Assembly: GCF_001592945.1 (NCBI RefSeq)
Contig: NZ_LRPB01000047.1
Coordinates: 62,001 to 126,000, forward strand
DNA from: Roseivirga seohaensis
GTDB lineage: Bacteria; Bacteroidota; Bacteroidia; Cytophagales; Cyclobacteriaceae
Direction of reading: 5' to 3'
DNA: 64,000 bases
Below are positions 9,567 through 17,543 of this stretch, one piece after another. Each line of letters opens with the position of its first letter. The stretch's first letter is position 1. The notes under the pieces are model-generated. The model did not search any database, was not told the DNA's origin, and was given only the letters and a program-made list of their open reading frames with translations. The translations under genes and the position numbers were made by a program.

Positions 9567-10268
9567 TTATCGAATTATAGAAGATCCAACCAATTGCTCT
9601 AATGTCTTAAGTGTATACCAAGCATCGCTTTTGGTTTTTTCAAGTTCTATTTTAGAAGTAGTAGCAATGTCTAAAGCCATTCGGTAAGCGTCCATTTCTG
9701 CTTTTCCGGCTTTAAAATAGCCTTCGGTCAGCATTAATGCCGATTCGTTGGCTTGCATCTTCTCGGTTTGTAATTCTATAATTTTGAATGAAAGGCTAAG
9801 CTGATTGTAACGCTTGGTTACTTCTTCGGCAATTATTTTTTTGATGTCAGATTTTTGGTATTCAATTTCTTCAATAGCATACTTATTCAACTTGATTTTA
9901 TTTTTTCTTGATACCAGTTCCGAAAATGGTAGCCTAATGCTAAGTCCTAAACTATAAGTAGCGTTTTGGCGGGTAACAAAGGTGTTTTGATTATCGCTTG
10001 AAGTCAACAGTTGATCGGAGATAACTCCATTGCCGTAGTTATAACCAGCAGTTAATGCTACATGCTGTAACCAGTCTTTTTTCGACATAGCCATTTCTTC
10101 CTCTTTCTGCAATTGGCCTGTTGTAAGGCGATGTACCGAAGGCGCATTTCTAAGTGCCATACTGATCAGAGAATCCAATGGTTTGATCTTGTCCATTCCA
10201 GTGGGAGTTTCCTGAGCATTTAGTTCCGTAGCACTGATCAATAATATGACGATTAAGAATTTTTTCAT
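9567..10268 (-). CDS. Half-size TolC-family outer-membrane protein of the exopolysaccharide operon
   Basis: 233 residues. Signal peptide MKKFLIVILLISATELNAQE (cleavage near 19-20). Then the outer-membrane efflux pattern: a helix PLDSLISMALRNAPSVHRL, a strand region (AGYNYGNG, TYSLGLSIRLPF) and a long helical hairpin ending in DAWYTLKTLEQLVG. Canonical TolC proteins have about 430-490 residues and two such repeats, and this has one. It lies between the acyltransferase and chain-length genes, with gaps of 5 and 3 nt. It probably forms or helps form the outer-membrane exit in place of a Wza-type protein. I see no wza-like SLBB gene nearby in the window. Confidence 0.75.
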   Translation of the reverse strand: MKKFLIVILLISATELNAQETPTGMDKIKPLDSLISMALRNAPSVHRLTTGQLQKEEEMAMSKKDWLQHVALTAGYNYGNGVISDQLLTSSDNQNTFVTRQNATYSLGLSIRLPFSELVSRKNKIKLNKYAIEEIEYQKSDIKKIIAEEVTKRYNQLSLSFKIIELQTEKMQANESALMLTEGYFKAGKAEMDAYRMALDIATTSKIELEKTKSDAWYTLKTLEQLVGSSIIR

Positions 10269-10273
10269 GGTTT

Positions 10274-11443
10274 CTATTTTTGAATTTGAACCGTTTTCTC
10301 CGAAACAATACCCTTGATGCTGCTTAGTAGATTTTTAAATCCGGCAGGCTTCATAAAGGGCTTTTCAATTGTTTTGAAGAATATCATGCTGCTAAATAAC
10401 ACGATAGGAATGGCGATAATCAGACTTATCGATAACTGTAACCAATAAGGGGATGAGTAACCAAACGAGCCGATAACTGAATAGAGCAATTCGAGCAATG
10501 GCAAGTGAATAAGGTAAATGGTATAGCACATTCCTCCTATGATGGTGATCCATTTTACAGATAAAAACTTGTTGAAATAGTGGCCATTAAAGCCTGCCAT
10601 AAGCAAAAGAATAAGTGCCGAATTGAAGATTAATGTTTTGTAATATTCTTCCGTCCAGGTAAAGGCCATAACCAACAAAAGCACAGGAGCGAGGGCATCC
10701 CAAACCCAAGGTTTAATACGGCCAATCGTTTTACGGTTGACATATAAATCTGCCGCTAACATGCCAATCAGAAAATGCTGCAAGTGGCCTAATAAAGTGG
10801 CTTTGAGTGGATGAACATTCCAACCCAACACGTACTGAAATGTGATGTAAGCAATTAAGAAGATGATCAGAAAGGTTCTCCTTACAAAACCATCTTTCTG
10901 ATTGAAATAGAGCAATGCAATAAAAGGGGCAATAAGATAAAATTGAATTTCTACTTCTAACGACCAGGCTACGGGATTGATAATGGAATACTCACCATAG
11001 ACAATACTGTGAGTGTAGGTTAACGTAGCAAAATAATGTGCCAATACTTTTCCAATACCAAGGTTGCTTTGAAACAAGAGTATAAGCGCAAAAAAGCTAA
11101 TCCAAAATATAAACGGAGGTTCAATTCTGGTGAGCCTTCTAGATATATAGGTTTTGTAATTGAGCGTTCTATTGCCTTTAGCATAGGGCATGGTAAGCAC
11201 AAAACCACTAATTGCGAAGAAGATAAACACTCCAATGGTACCTCGACTAATCAAGAATGATAACATTTGTTCCCAACCCGATTGATTTGAAGCACTAGCA
11301 CTATACTTCAGAAGTCTTTCATTGGCATGTTGGAAAATTACTGGAGCTATGGCCAGAAATCTAAAACCGTCAATAAAAGGAATGTAATTTCCTGAATTAG
11401 GGCTGCGCAATAAGGAGTTCCAGAAGTCTATGAATCGCCTCAT
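10274..11443 (-). CDS. Acyltransferase family 3 (OafA/YrhL-like) membrane O-acyltransferase
   Basis: 389 residues with about 10 membrane spans. The family marks are visible near the N-terminus: FRFLAIAPVIFQHANERLL (histidine near 40), then FFAISGFVLTMPYAKG and RRLTRIEPPFIFWI with the conserved arginine and proline region (about 104-120). The family transfers acetyl or other acyl groups to sugars of extracellular polysaccharides at the inner membrane. It lies 3 nt from the initiating sugar-transferase gene, so the likely substrate is this operon's polymer. Acyl donor and position are unknown. Confidence 0.88.
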   Translation of the reverse strand: MRRFIDFWNSLLRSPNSGNYIPFIDGFRFLAIAPVIFQHANERLLKYSASASNQSGWEQMLSFLISRGTIGVFIFFAISGFVLTMPYAKGNRTLNYKTYISRRLTRIEPPFIFWISFFALILLFQSNLGIGKVLAHYFATLTYTHSIVYGEYSIINPVAWSLEVEIQFYLIAPFIALLYFNQKDGFVRRTFLIIFLIAYITFQYVLGWNVHPLKATLLGHLQHFLIGMLAADLYVNRKTIGRIKPWVWDALAPVLLLVMAFTWTEEYYKTLIFNSALILLLMAGFNGHYFNKFLSVKWITIIGGMCYTIYLIHLPLLELLYSVIGSFGYSSPYWLQLSISLIIAIPIVLFSSMIFFKTIEKPFMKPAGFKNLLSSIKGIVSEKTVQIQK

Positions 11444-11446
11444 GAT

Positions 11447-12208
11447 TTATACGTTTTCATGTTGTAGAGCTGCTAATGGAGTTTTAAAGAGAATCTTCAT
11501 GTCCATCCAAAAGTTATGTTTCAGCGCATACTCAATGTCTAAATCGCATCGGCTTTCGGTACTCATTCCTGATTTCCCTCGTTCGGTAACTTGCCATAAG
11601 CCCGTGAGTCCGGCAGGTGCTAAAAATCTTCCTACTGTTTTATCTGTTGTTAATTTTTCAGCTTCGTACAGCGGCAAAGGGCGATTGCCTACCAATGACA
11701 TATCGCCAATAAGGATATTAAAGAGCTGAGGTAATTCATCGATACTCGTGTTTCTGATAAACTTACCCACTCTCGTAATTCTCGGGTCGTTGTTAATTTT
11801 CACAAAAGCCTTTTTGTCTTCTAACGCTTTGAATTGCTCATATTCCGACTCTTCAAATAATTCATCGTCCTTCACTAAAATATGGTCGTGGTTAGCGTAA
11901 GCTATAATTGATCGCGTAAGAGGCTTGGCCTTAATGGTTTGTTCTTCATTATTGGCGTATTGGTTCAAATGCTTTAGTTGCTCTACCATTTGGTCGGCAT
12001 CGGTACGCATTGACCTGAACTTATAGAACTTGAAAATTTTATAGCCCATTCCTACACGGTAAGAGTAGTAGAAGATTGGGCCTTTTGATTCCAGCCTGAT
12101 CAGTATCATGACCAATAGGAATAGGGGAGCCAAGCATAAGATAAGAATGCTGGTTACGGTGATGTCGAAGGCTCTTTTTACAAAGGGTACTTTTAATGAA
12201 GGTCTCAT
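11447..12208 (-). CDS. Initiating sugar transferase (undecaprenyl-phosphate sugar-1-phosphate transferase)
   Basis: 253 residues. The N-terminal membrane hairpin KRAFDITVTSILILCLAPLF is followed by GPIFYYSYRVGMGYKIFKFY and FRSMRTDAD. The C-terminal part has TSIDELPQLFNILIGDMSLV, then VGNRPLPLYEAE and GLTGLWQV. These are the WcaJ/WbaP catalytic-domain motifs of a monotopic enzyme moving a sugar-1-phosphate onto undecaprenyl phosphate. About 55-60 residues are inserted between the FRSMRTDAD and DPRITRVG motifs. The N-terminal extra domain of WbaP is absent. As first gene of the operon it commits material to this polymer. Confidence 0.9.
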   Translation of the reverse strand: MRPSLKVPFVKRAFDITVTSILILCLAPLFLLVMILIRLESKGPIFYYSYRVGMGYKIFKFYKFRSMRTDADQMVEQLKHLNQYANNEEQTIKAKPLTRSIIAYANHDHILVKDDELFEESEYEQFKALEDKKAFVKINNDPRITRVGKFIRNTSIDELPQLFNILIGDMSLVGNRPLPLYEAEKLTTDKTVGRFLAPAGLTGLWQVTERGKSGMSTESRCDLDIEYALKHNFWMDMKILFKTPLAALQHENV

Positions 12209-12227
12209 AGCTCTATTTTCTTTGATA

Positions 12228-12235
12228 CAAAGCTA
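12228..12235 (-). promoter_or_regulatory. Candidate TAnnTTTG -7 box for the exopolysaccharide operon
   Basis: On the minus strand the sequence reads TAGCTTTG, matching the Bacteroidota housekeeping -7 consensus TAnnTTTG. It ends 19 nt before the start codon of the initiating sugar transferase. No clear -33 TTTG partner is seen at the usual distance, so this is a weak call. If right, the leader would be very short. The rest of the 231-nt gap (12209-12439) shows nothing else I can name. Confidence 0.35.
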
Positions 12236-12439
12236 TTCTGAATGAGGCCTCGGCTTTTATAATTTAGACGACTGCAGGGTTTTGGCAGTTGAATGAAATG
12301 AATTAGAGGTTGTTGGTTTTACTTGGTTTTGGGTGGTTTTCTCTGGTTTATTTATTCTGCTCAGTCTATTTTAATAGCCACTCAGTAATGGAATGTTGAC
12401 AAAATGCTGAGAAGAGTTATTAAGTTAAAGGGTAAGACC

Positions 12440-12811
12440 TTAAACATGCTGATCGATAAGTATTGCATTGCCGTCCGGATCTGTAACTACTAAACTGGCT
12501 GGACCAGAACTGTTTTCGTCTGCCGCACTTTGAAGTTCAATGCCTTTGCTTTTTAATTCCTTTTGTATGGCGCGCACATCATCAAAAGACTCAAGTTTTT
12601 GTGCGTTTTCGTCCCAACCAGGGTTAAAAGTTAGAATGTTATTAGGAAACATACCTTGAAAAAGCCCTACTAGGGCATTACCATTTTTCATGATCAAGTA
12701 ATTTTTTTCCATATCTCCGGCAAAAGCTGTAAAGCCAAGGGCTTTGTAAAAATCTTTAGAGGCCTTTAAGTCTTTTACACTAAGGCTAACGGAAAATGCG
12801 CCAAGTTTCAT
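12440..12811 (-). CDS. VOC-family (glyoxalase/bleomycin-resistance-like) protein
   Basis: 123 residues forming the paired beta-alpha-beta-beta-beta modules of the vicinal-oxygen-chelate fold. The first half is SVSLSVKDLKASKDFYKALG and the second half ends PASLVVTDPDGNAILIDQ, with the DPDGN turn typical of the family. The usual metal ligands are not fully conserved, so it may be a ligand-binding or uncharacterised lyase-type member. Cytoplasmic. It stands alone between the exopolysaccharide operon and a secreted unknown. Function not assigned. Confidence 0.85.
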   Translation of the reverse strand: MKLGAFSVSLSVKDLKASKDFYKALGFTAFAGDMEKNYLIMKNGNALVGLFQGMFPNNILTFNPGWDENAQKLESFDDVRAIQKELKSKGIELQSAADENSSGPASLVVTDPDGNAILIDQHV

Positions 12812-12848
12812 AGTGGTGGGTTTTGTTTAAAAAAGGAAGATAGGGATT

Positions 12849-13739
12849 TTATTGCTTAGACTCAACGCAGCCTGCCGACAGCTCTTCACGATATTCAGCA
12901 TGAAAGCTAATTTTTTCGTTTTGCAAGGTTTTCAAATTGATCGAAGTACGTTTTTCTCCATTCACGATAAAGAATACTTCATAATGAAAAAGGATATCAT
13001 TTAGCAGTGTCACCTCACAGTCCAAGTATTCTTCCATTGAGTTAGTAGGTGCACTGCCTTCAGTATCGTAGGGATAATAATAGGGGAGAAATAGTCTCGC
13101 TACATTTGTTGAATCTTTAGTTAAAGAGCCAATGCCTGAGGCGCCTTGAGCACCGCTAATACCGTTAGCTTCTCGCCACGGAAAGTCATTGCATTCTACC
13201 ATAAATGGGATGAAATCAACGCCTAAATTATCGAATGAACTATCGAACTTTACTTCAATGTATTTGATGAACATAGGTTTAAGTACATTGTAATCAAGGT
13301 AAACCATCTGAACGGGCTTTTTTCCATCGAAAACAAAATTATCAGGGGTGACTATGCCAATATCATATAAGGTATTTGGGTCATTCTGGCCGCCTGCTTT
13401 AAAAACTGGGGGCGAAGCAATATAATATTTAGCAACATAATAAGGCTTATTTGTTTTTGGGTCTATTTGATGCCCAACAGGTATGCCCGAGAGTACTTGA
13501 TTTGCCTTGTTCCAACTAAAACCTTTTGGCCCGTTCCATAATTTACTGTCGATGGTAATATTTGTATTGCAACCAAAGAGGGACAGACTTTGAGTTTTTT
13601 CATGTGGAAGGGTGGTTTCGCCCAAGCTAAAGTTTACATAGCCTGTAGTTTTTTCGAGCTCAGTGTTTTGGGCTTTTGTTATTGAATATGCAAAGAAGAA
13701 AGGAATGCTTAACGCTAAAAATTTTAAACATGGTTTCAT
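12849..13739 (-). CDS. Secreted protein of unknown function
   Basis: I chose the ATG at 13739 over the upstream one at 13781 because it directly begins a signal peptide (MKPCLKFLALSIPFFFAYSI, cleavage after TKAQ). This gives 296 residues. The rest is beta-rich with no motif I recognise. It mentions no lipobox and has several aspartate and asparagine turns (TIDSKLWNGPKGFSWNK, GGQNDPNTLYDIG), plus a cysteine near the C-terminus. The LruC-domain gene lies upstream on the same strand, but a hairpin terminator between them argues for separate transcription. Probably periplasmic or surface exposed. Confidence 0.7.
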   Translation of the reverse strand: MKPCLKFLALSIPFFFAYSITKAQNTELEKTTGYVNFSLGETTLPHEKTQSLSLFGCNTNITIDSKLWNGPKGFSWNKANQVLSGIPVGHQIDPKTNKPYYVAKYYIASPPVFKAGGQNDPNTLYDIGIVTPDNFVFDGKKPVQMVYLDYNVLKPMFIKYIEVKFDSSFDNLGVDFIPFMVECNDFPWREANGISGAQGASGIGSLTKDSTNVARLFLPYYYPYDTEGSAPTNSMEEYLDCEVTLLNDILFHYEVFFIVNGEKRTSINLKTLQNEKISFHAEYREELSAGCVESKQ

Positions 13740-13908
13740 GATGGTTGGCTTTGGTAAATAAAAAAATGATTGTGTTATCACAATTGATACAAATCAAACT
13801 TAACACATTTGGGTATTAATTTATGATAAATTGAGGAATAAAATGGTTGGTCTATGGTCTCTCAGTTGAAGATAGCTTAGTGAAATTGGTTTTCAGCTCA
13901 TTAGGTTG

Positions 13909-13941
13909 TAAAAAATGAACCCCGACATTTTCATGCCGGGG
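13909..13941 (-). terminator. Rho-independent terminator after the LruC-domain gene
   Basis: On the minus strand a 9-pair stem (CCCCGGCAT with ATGTCGGGG, one G-U) with a 4-nt loop is followed by a T-rich run (TTCATTTTTTAC). It lies 33 nt after the stop of the LruC gene. The stem is close in sequence to the terminator at 16687-16709. Confidence 0.8.
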
Positions 13942-13973
13942 CTTGGGTAGTGGACTTAACACTTCACACACAC

Positions 13974-16025
13974 TTAGTCCATACCCTTTGTGTACAGTTT
14001 TCCAACTTCTCTGTATCCGTCTACACTTCTGTACCAATCCATGTAGCTGTAGCCACTGCTTTTAGCCCAATCATTAAATCTTAAATGACCTTTTCTAATG
14101 TCAACACTTTCCTCGGGGTAAACAAAACTTTCAGGTAAGTTAATTCCCCAAGGCAAGCTTGTTTTCGACTTATAATAGTCGCCTCTTGATGGATCAGAGT
14201 TATCATCAGCTGTTCCAAAAAAGCTATTATCTACTAAATCTGTAGGGGCATAGCCTGGTAAGTGCGCCTCTCTACCTCTATTCTGAGAAATAATGATAAA
14301 AGGGTTATAAGGCACAGAACCCAAGTTTTCGATTGCTTTTGGACTGTTCAGTTTAATTGTCATACTCACTATTGATGGCTCAGCATAACTTTCTTCATTT
14401 CGTGTATTGATAAAACCGCTTGTAGCAAACAGGTCGTGCACATTGTCTGAAACAATAAATACTGCTTTACCTTGATTGGCTTCTGTTCCATTGGTATTCG
14501 TATTAATCAGTCCTGTATTCAAAACATTACCCTCTGTGCTTAAAATATCACTAGGAATAAGATCTGTAGAGAAGCCAAAACCGTTTCTGTAACCTGCACC
14601 TGCTGCTCTTACCACAAACTTGGGTGCCATTTCTACTACGTTGTTATCAGCATTCATGATGTGTTTAAACTGGTAGTCTACCACCAAATCGTTAAAGTCA
14701 TAGTCGCCCATATTTGGCCAATTGTCTTCAAAAGCAAAGGTGCCGTAGGTAGTAGAAGAAGGGTAGTAGCTGTCGTAAGCTTTAGTGCCATCGTTAGGAT
14801 ATTCATCAAGCGCATCATTTATGCCATCACCATCAGTATCTAAAACGCCAGGTTTATCAATAGGACTGACATTGGTAGTGCTAATGGCCTTTACTGGGTT
14901 TGAGGTTACAAATAGTATGGCATCGTTAAAATCTTGATCACATTTAAAAGGAATGTCGTCTCGTCTAACATCTTCAAAACCAAGTAGAAAGAGTTCGTTT
15001 TCTTCGTCCCAAAGCAATACATTGTGTTGCTTTAAGTTGTCGTCTGTTTCTGGGTTTAGGTTTTTGTCGGCAAACACTACGTGGTTATAATCTTCAGAGT
15101 TACTACCATTCCAGCCATCGGCCAATAATACCAATCCAATTGAAATCCCTGGCTCGAAACGACCAATATTTACTTTGTCGCCAGTAATTAATCCACCACC
15201 ACTGCCAGCGAATGATAGATTAGGAAAGGCTACATTAATTTGTTGTACATCGTTTAATGATTGCGGAGGTGTGTTGGTAGGATAGGTGTAGAAACCGATT
15301 GCGTTTCTCCATCCTGCTCCTTCATGTACAAAAGTCAACCAAACGTCTGCGGTTTCTACAATGTCTAAAGTTGTTTTCTTTCCGTTGGCCAAATAGGTTG
15401 GGTGATAATCTGGCACGGGCAGACTTTCTGGTAATGATGCGTTGATGTATTCTAAAATAGATGCGGAAACAATGTCGCGCTCCGATTCTAAATAATTGGG
15501 CACCCCAGCAGAATTATAACCTCCCATATATACAATGGTAGGCGTGCTGTTGCTGAATGTGGTTCCTGCGCTTGCATACCCTGTTTTACTTGTATTGGCT
15601 ACAGACAAAGTGTTATCGATGACTTGTGATGGGTCAATTGAACCATTATAGGTTAGCGTAAGCGTATTTGAAACAATTGGAATAGAAATGCTATTCGGAA
15701 TACCAATGTATTGGGCTTCCATAACCAACTCAGTTAAATGGTTCGCTAAAGCTATTTTCTGACTTAAAATTCCGTTGGTATTTGTTACTCCAGTAACCAA
15801 TATTTGATCTGTTAATGGATCTATCAATTGAATTTTAATGCCTTTTAATGGAGTGCCTTGGGCATCTCTAAAAGTCAGGTTGATTTGTGTTGATGTTACA
15901 CTTTGAAAATCGAAGTCAGCAAACTCTGATACTTCAACCGACTCTTCATTTAACTTTTCAAAATCTGGTTCTTTAACGCAACCCATTATGAGAAGCAGGC
16001 TAAGTAATGCAGTTAATTTTTTCAT
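13974..16025 (-). CDS. LruC-domain lipoprotein with calcium-type repeat
   Basis: 683 residues. Lipoprotein signal MKKLTALLSLLLIMGCVKEP (cysteine 16). An Ig/CarboxypepD-like region lies at about 45-110. A DUF4114-like stretch follows (VHEGAGWRNAIGFYTY, near 225-245). A DTDGDGINDALDEYPND calcium-binding repeat sits near 392-408. The LruC/DUF4842 hallmark FEDNWPNMGDYDFNDLVV (about 430-450) comes next, and then the LruC domain to about 620. LruC proteins are mostly outer-surface lipoproteins without a known reaction. It begins 11 nt after the response-regulator gene, in one operon. Role at the cell surface or in biofilm is inference. Confidence 0.82.
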   Translation of the reverse strand: MKKLTALLSLLLIMGCVKEPDFEKLNEESVEVSEFADFDFQSVTSTQINLTFRDAQGTPLKGIKIQLIDPLTDQILVTGVTNTNGILSQKIALANHLTELVMEAQYIGIPNSISIPIVSNTLTLTYNGSIDPSQVIDNTLSVANTSKTGYASAGTTFSNSTPTIVYMGGYNSAGVPNYLESERDIVSASILEYINASLPESLPVPDYHPTYLANGKKTTLDIVETADVWLTFVHEGAGWRNAIGFYTYPTNTPPQSLNDVQQINVAFPNLSFAGSGGGLITGDKVNIGRFEPGISIGLVLLADGWNGSNSEDYNHVVFADKNLNPETDDNLKQHNVLLWDEENELFLLGFEDVRRDDIPFKCDQDFNDAILFVTSNPVKAISTTNVSPIDKPGVLDTDGDGINDALDEYPNDGTKAYDSYYPSSTTYGTFAFEDNWPNMGDYDFNDLVVDYQFKHIMNADNNVVEMAPKFVVRAAGAGYRNGFGFSTDLIPSDILSTEGNVLNTGLINTNTNGTEANQGKAVFIVSDNVHDLFATSGFINTRNEESYAEPSIVSMTIKLNSPKAIENLGSVPYNPFIIISQNRGREAHLPGYAPTDLVDNSFFGTADDNSDPSRGDYYKSKTSLPWGINLPESFVYPEESVDIRKGHLRFNDWAKSSGYSYMDWYRSVDGYREVGKLYTKGMD

Positions 16026-16036
16026 GATTCTTTTCT

Positions 16037-16432
16037 TTAGGCTACTTTTTGGAATCGAGTTCTTGCTTGGCCAGCCTTTAAGGCTACATTTACTCTCAGG
16101 CTTAATTCTATAGGGCTAAATGGCTTGCTGATTGAATCGCTAACGCCAAGTTCTAACGCGTGTATTCTTTGCTCACTCTTGTCGTTATCAGTAAGAATAA
16201 TCATTGGAGTTGAATTCAAATCGGCTTGCTTTTTTAATTGACTTAGCTCCTGATACTCGTTTGAATTTTTGATTTGATAATCCGCTAATATTAATGCTGC
16301 CTCGTTAACTTCTAACCACTCTAGAGCTTCTGCTGGAGATTTAACAGCTTTAACACTATGATCATTCTCTAGGTAATTTGCCAAGAATAATCTCATCATT
16401 GTGTTGCTCTCTACGATTAATATAGTTTCCAT
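16037..16432 (-). CDS. Single-domain response regulator (receiver only)
   Basis: 131 residues, receiver domain only. The phospho-acceptor is Asp51 in LILADYQI, and the conserved lysine lies in SISKPFSPIEL. The acidic pocket has only Glu8 (LIVESN) instead of the usual pair of acidic residues, so phosphorylation may be altered. There is no output domain, so it would signal by protein contact. Immediately upstream of the LruC lipoprotein gene (11 nt gap), an odd pairing worth noting. No cognate kinase is adjacent. Confidence 0.85.
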   Translation of the reverse strand: METILIVESNTMMRLFLANYLENDHSVKAVKSPAEALEWLEVNEAALILADYQIKNSNEYQELSQLKKQADLNSTPMIILTDNDKSEQRIHALELGVSDSISKPFSPIELSLRVNVALKAGQARTRFQKVA

Positions 16433-16675
16433 TTTGCGTATTGTTTTCGTTTTCTTGAGTCAAAAGTAGGGGGTGAAAACGCGCTTTTGCGGCAGAAAAG
16501 ACGAACGGACTCTTTTCTTCGATAATGGGAGATAAACTGACGATAAAGAAATAGGTGAAATACTTAATGATGTGTTTGAAGCTCGAAAAAGTTGGTTGAA
16601 GGTGATTTTTTGGTCATTTATATACAGAATCGCTCAAACCCAGCTTAGAGTTTTACTGCTTATTTAAACTTTGAA

Positions 16676-16709
16676 CAAAAAAATAACCCCGTCATTTTTA
16701 TGACGAGGT
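16676..16709 (-). terminator. Rho-independent terminator in the 381-nt gap before a receiver gene
   Basis: On the minus strand the stem CCTCGTCAT/ATGACGGGG with a short A-rich loop is followed by TTATTTTTTTG. It ends the transcript of the response-regulator gene 16814-17215. The rest of 16433-16813 holds no ORF or repeat I can support. It must contain the promoter for the 16037-16432 gene, but I see no clear TAnnTTTG box. Confidence 0.8.
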
Positions 16710-16813
16710 CAGAAGGTAGAATGCCACACAAACACACACGTTTACATCTACCAAATAATTAATAATGACTGTTCTACGGAATTTAGGCTGCTTGCCGAAT
16801 ACACTTTTGCAGC

Positions 16814-17215
16814 CTACGCGGCTTTTAATCGCTTGAAAACAATATCGAGTGAAGTGCTTGTTAGCGGTTTTGATATAAAATCAACAACCGAAGGATAAAA
16901 CTTGGCTTTGTTAAAATCGGATTTATCAGTGGATGAGGAGAGTAAATAAATGTCAAACTTTTTCTTGAGCCCAATATCAAAGTGATCGAATTGATCTAGA
17001 AAGTCCCAACCATCATACTGAGGCATATTAATATCGAGAAGCAATATGATTTTATGAAAACTGGATTTTTCATCGTTTATAAAACCCATTGCATCCTGTA
17101 CATTGCTAAAAGAGATTACTTCAGCATTCTCTACATTTTTTGTGATGATTACTTTTGAAAGGAATTGGTTGATGGGATCGTCATCCACCGTAATAAATAT
17201 ATTGCTGCTCTGCAT
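16814..17215 (-). CDS. Single-domain response regulator (receiver only)
   Basis: 133 residues, receiver domain only. The acidic pocket is Asp11-13 (TVDDDPINQ), the acceptor is Asp61 (LLDINMPQYDGWDFL), and the lysine lies in DFISKPLTS. Such Bacteroidota receivers of the CheY/Spo0F type often follow an alanine-rich tail, here FKRLKAA. No output domain and no adjacent kinase. It is transcribed alone, with a terminator about 105 nt downstream. Which kinase or target it serves cannot be told. Confidence 0.88.
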   Translation of the reverse strand: MQSSNIFITVDDDPINQFLSKVIITKNVENAEVISFSNVQDAMGFINDEKSSFHKIILLLDINMPQYDGWDFLDQFDHFDIGLKKKFDIYLLSSSTDKSDFNKAKFYPSVVDFISKPLTSTSLDIVFKRLKAA

Positions 17216-17543
17216 CTGTTCGTGATTTTCAAATTTAAAGAAGGGAATAACCCCAGATTTGAAGTACAGCGCAATTGTTTTGGTAGCTTGTGGTAAGTGT
17301 TTGTTTCACAGTGGGTAAGCCTCGAAATTGTGGCCAATTTATGTAAAAGCAGCACTTCGTACCTAGCAATGATACGTTTTTAAAGCTTCTAACCCTTCTT
17401 TTTTTATGTTTTTCTCGTTCTAAATTAAATATTCACATAGCGAACGGAGTGTTTTTAACTGCTTGGCTCTACTACCTCCCAACACATTCTAGCTGGGCAT
17501 TTATCATATAAGTTGACTATCTTCCTTCTTCAACTTTAAGTCT
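17216..17543. other. 328-nt divergent intergenic region
   Basis: This separates the minus-strand receiver gene from the plus-strand amidohydrolase gene, so it should carry both promoters. On the minus strand TAAATTTG at 17230-17237 fits the TAnnTTTG box but lacks a visible -33 partner. For the plus gene no good box was found. No RNA gene or repeat was recognised. Confidence 0.4.
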
